The notes under the pieces: generated by a model
Database searches by the model: none
Seen by the model: only the letters and a program-made list of their open reading frames with translations
Told to the model about the DNA's origin: nothing
Assembly (NCBI RefSeq): GCF_943371865.1
Contig: NZ_CALRWL010000014.1
Span: 1-64,000 of the forward strand
From: Azorhizobium sp943371865
Lineage (GTDB): Bacteria > Pseudomonadota > Alphaproteobacteria > Rhizobiales > Xanthobacteraceae
Reading direction: 5' to 3'
Length of the DNA stretch: 64,000 nucleotides
Shown: piece by piece, positions 62,779 to 64,000 of the stretch
How the letters are laid out: each line of letters starts with the position of its first letter
How positions within the stretch are numbered: the first letter of the stretch is position 1
Translations under genes and position numbers: made by a program

Positions 62779-63399
62779 TCACACGATCAGGTCGTGCTTT
62801 TCCGTCACCGTGGCATCGGGCCCGAGGCGGTAGACGATGGGCGCGCCGGTGGCCAGTTCGCGCTTCATGATGCCGGCCGGGCTGAGCTTCTCAAGCACCA
62901 TCACCAGCGCCCGCAGCGAATTGCCATGGGCCGCCACCAGGGTGCGCTCGCCGCGCAGCACGCCGGGCAGGATCTCCTGCACATAATAAGGCAGCGTGCG
63001 AGCCACCGTGTCGCGCAGGCTCTCGCCGCCGGGGGGCGGCACGTCATAGGACCGGCGCCAGCTGTGCACCTGCTCCTCGCCGAACTTGGCGCGGGCATCG
63101 TCCTTGTTGAGGCCGGAGAGATCGCCATAGTCGCGCTCGTTCAGCGCCTGGTCGGCGATGGTCTTCAGGTCGGCAAGCCCCATCTCGCCCAGCACCAGCT
63201 GGCAGGTGCGCTGGGCGCGGGTCAGCAGCGAGGTATAAGCGATGTCGAAGGACAGGCCCTCGGCCGCCAGCAGCGCGCCGGCGCGGCTGGCCTCGGCCAC
63301 CCCCTTCTCGGTCAGGCCCGGATCGCGCCAGCCGGTGAAGAGGTTCTTGAGGTTCCACTCGCTCTGCCCATGACGGACGAGGACGAGAAGGCGATCCAT
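62779..63399 (-). CDS. gpmA: 2,3-bisphosphoglycerate-dependent phosphoglycerate mutase
   Basis: 206 residues. Of two close ATGs, the one at 63399 lies eight bases from AGGA and gives MDRLLVLVRHGQSEWN. The catalytic RHG is at 9-11 (H10), followed by NLFTGWRDPGLTEKG, NERDYGDLSGLNK and LVAAHGNSLRALVM. Shorter than the E. coli enzyme (250), as is usual in alphaproteobacteria. Interconverts 3- and 2-phosphoglycerate. Lies downstream of dapB on the same strand. Confidence 0.96.
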   Translation of the reverse strand: MDRLLVLVRHGQSEWNLKNLFTGWRDPGLTEKGVAEASRAGALLAAEGLSFDIAYTSLLTRAQRTCQLVLGEMGLADLKTIADQALNERDYGDLSGLNKDDARAKFGEEQVHSWRRSYDVPPPGGESLRDTVARTLPYYVQEILPGVLRGERTLVAAHGNSLRALVMVLEKLSPAGIMKRELATGAPIVYRLGPDATVTEKHDLIV

Positions 63400-63763
63400 G
63401 GGCATGATCCTTGGGTGACGGGGAGGCCTCGAAACGACCCCGACCCCGCCCGGATGCGCCGCAAGGCGCCCCAGGCCGGCCAAGATCCTTCCGCGCACCG
63501 AACCGGAGACGTACCGCGCGCCGGACAGATCATCCGGCCCGCTTCGTCTCTCTGCTGCCCGACGCGAACCTCCCCTCGGACAGAAAGCCGGCGAGAGATA
63601 TCACGAGCACCGGCGCAGTTTCAAAGGCCTTCACAGGCGCGAGACGGCGACACCGGCAGTCCCACACCCCGCCGACGGGGCGTGAATACCTCTCTGACAC
63701 CGCCAAGGCGGCAGACATAAGGCAAGGCGCAAACCCGCAGCGATGGCGGGCGCGCCAGCGGGC
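63400..63763 (-). other. 364-base gap between dapB and gpmA
   Basis: No gene, tRNA or strong hairpin is seen. Short frames exist on both strands but none has a good start site or recognisable motif. It may hold the gpmA promoter; I cannot fix one. Confidence 0.5.
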
Positions 63764-64000
63764 CTAATCGGCCAGATCGAGCACATCCACCATGGAATAG
63801 AGTCCGGGCTCCCGGCCCTTGGTCCATTTGGCCGCCGCCAGCGCCCCATTGGCGAACAGGCCCCGGTCCTCGGCCTTGTGCACCAGTTCGAGGCGCTCGG
63901 AGGGACCGGCGAAGATCACCGCGTGTTCGCCCACCACGGAGCCGCCGCGCAAGCTGGCAAAACCGATGTCGCCCGGCCGGCGGGCCCCGGTAATGCCGTC
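63764..64000 (-). CDS. dapB: 4-hydroxy-tetrahydrodipicolinate reductase, C-terminal part
   Basis: The last 78 codons lie in the window; the gene continues past the right edge. The segment has RRPGDIGFASLRGGSVVGEH, IFAGPSERLELVHKAEDR and the end PGLYSMVDVLDL, the standard DapB C-terminus. Reduces the dihydrodipicolinate precursor in lysine and diaminopimelate synthesis, feeding peptidoglycan. The N-terminal Rossmann domain and catalytic residues are outside the window. Confidence 0.93.
   Translation of the reverse strand, partial: DGITGARRPGDIGFASLRGGSVVGEHAVIFAGPSERLELVHKAEDRGLFANGALAAAKWTKGREPGLYSMVDVLDLAD

Overview
The window looks like the chromosome of an alphaproteobacterium of the order Hyphomicrobiales, with a gene set and order most like Xanthobacter, Azorhizobium or Ancylobacter (family Xanthobacteraceae). 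That placement is inferred from GC-rich codon use and from blocks typical of the order: pepA-holC, cvpA-purF, rpsF-rpsR-DUF2232-rplI, fabD-fabG-acpP-fabF-mltG-yicC-gmk, lptF-lptG-lptD-surA-pdxA-rsmA, TPR protein-der, NnrU-panB, and dapB-gpmA. Nearly all of the window is ordinary core chromosome. I see no insertion sequence, prophage, CRISPR array, rRNA or convincing tRNA.

Layout. Positions 1-3,030 hold a small secreted protein, a glutathione-dependent isomerase, a candidate small RNA, a YqjD/YqjE-like membrane pair and holC. Positions 3,090-9,460 run on the minus strand: pepA, an SDR oxidoreductase, purF, cvpA and radA. Positions 9,700-18,000 hold a 2-hydroxyacid dehydrogenase, an orphan ParD-like protein, alr, dnaB, a cyclopropane fatty acid synthase and the S6/S18/L9 ribosomal cluster. 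Positions 18,800-20,840 are accessory-like: an unknown zinc-ribbon-like membrane protein and a RES/Xre toxin-antitoxin pair. Positions 21,076-27,600 carry the plus-strand fatty acid synthesis cluster followed by mltG, yicC and gmk.

Positions 27,660-36,790 (minus) hold a histidine acid phosphatase and the LPS-export/outer-membrane block. Positions 36,920-44,550 (minus) hold two coupled peptidoglycan genes, a DUF1566 protein, der, a short lipoprotein in the usual bamB position, a TPR protein, a class D beta-lactamase coupled to panB, and an NnrU protein. Positions 45,000-49,850 (plus) hold guaB and a tctCBA-type tricarboxylate transporter. Positions 49,920-56,100 (minus) hold the methionine-cycle genes metH, metF and an ArsR-methyltransferase regulator. 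The right end holds an L,D-transpeptidase, a GNAT enzyme, two membrane proteins, an OpgC-SGNH-SGNH operon, gpmA and the 3' end of dapB.

Functional themes are envelope building (fatty acids, LPS transport, peptidoglycan remodelling, glycan acylation) and one-carbon/methionine metabolism. The points most worth following are the OpgC operon with one apparently inactive and one intact SGNH protein, the ArsR-methyltransferase regulator whose perfect 16-bp palindrome overlaps its own start codon, a compact candidate sRNA, a beta-lactamase whose GTG start overlaps the panB stop, and a possible BamB remnant that has lost its propeller.
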